From assembly GCF_024713975.1 (NCBI RefSeq), contig NC_091104.1, forward strand, positions 15,705,580-15,769,579: DNA of 64,000 nucleotides. The letters run 5' to 3'. This document shows, piece after piece, positions 63,633 to 64,000 of the stretch (positions are counted from its first letter, which is position 1; every line of letters begins with the position of its first letter). A program made the position numbers and the translations under genes. The notes under the pieces are model-generated. The model saw only the letters and a program-made list of their open reading frames with translations, was not told the DNA's origin and did no database searches. The stretch comes from Paralichthys olivaceus (Eukaryota; Chordata; Actinopteri; Pleuronectiformes; Paralichthyidae).

Positions 63633-64000
63633 TCAGATACTGTATTGACAAAAACAAGATGGTGCCTTTCTGTATTCAGCTGGTCCAGGGCCACAGCGTC
63701 GTCTCCCTTTGGGTCGACTCACTTGAACCGTTTTTGCGTTGAGTTTCCAGCCGGGAGTCCACTCTGCTGCTACACATTCTTTGTTTTTGACTTGTTGTTT
63801 TGTCTTTGGCTCTTTTTCTTTATAACCTGAACAAAAGACATTAAAAACAGATTGTCTTTCAAACCACACACAAACAAAACTGTCATCTCCAAACCAAAGA
63901 AAACCCACGGTGACATCACTGCACATCATCAGGGTGAACGTTGTTTTAATGTAACAATGTTTAATGTCCTACCTCTGGAGTCTTGCTTCTGCTGTGGGAT
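63633..64000 (-). CDS. 3' end of an unrecognised gene (last two exons, truncated by right edge)
   Basis: A terminal exon at 63633-63826 follows a good acceptor (TTTTGTTCAG). It reads GYKEKEPKTKQQVKNKE, then EWTPGWKLNAKT, SRPKGRRRCGPGPAEYRK and CFCQYSI before TGA. An upstream exon at 63973-64000 with a GTAGGA donor joins in phase 1 and adds IPQQKQDSR. The peptide is basic. I do not recognise the family. It converges on nek9. It could be a real C-terminus or a chance open frame with splice-like signals. Confidence 0.4.

Overview
The window is vertebrate nuclear DNA, most likely from a ray-finned (percomorph-type) teleost. Genes are split into many short exons with GT-AG introns. Proteins are closest to vertebrate families. 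Introns and spacers carry (CA)n/(TG)n microsatellites and interspersed repeats of the kind seen across teleost genomes. Nothing prokaryotic or viral was found.

Layout. (1) 43-27140, minus strand: 28 coding exons of eml5 (EMAP-like 5), from the start codon to a 15-nt microexon at the left edge. About two thirds of the protein is present; the third EMAP repeat lies beyond the window. (2) 27141-29020: head-to-head spacer between eml5 and ttc8, with a GC-rich eml5 5' region and a candidate RFX X-box just upstream of ttc8. (3) 29021-33090, plus strand: complete ttc8/BBS8, 14 coding exons, 505 aa, with one GC-AG intron. (4) 33615-51732, minus strand: five tandem type II membrane C-type lectin genes (called A to E here, left to right). 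Each has six coding exons: tail, membrane anchor, coiled-coil stalk and three exons for the lectin domain. They fall into two sequence types, ordered 1-2-1-2-2. (5) 53032-61048, plus strand: complete nek9, 23 coding exons, 951 aa, with a foldback transposon-like element in intron 1. (6) 63633-64000, minus strand: the 3' end of an unrecognised gene.

How the genes relate. eml5 (microtubule binding), ttc8 (BBSome, ciliary trafficking) and nek9 (mitotic and centrosomal kinase) are conserved housekeeping or ciliary genes. eml5 and ttc8 are also neighbours on human chromosome 14q31, and nek9 lies on human 14q24, so this looks like an ancestral block. The lectin array between ttc8 and nek9 is the accessory, fast-evolving part. 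Its genes encode probable cell-surface sugar receptors whose sugar-binding motifs have diverged between copies.

Exon boundaries were assigned by eye from splice signals, reading-frame continuity and remembered family sequences. No alignment or search was run.
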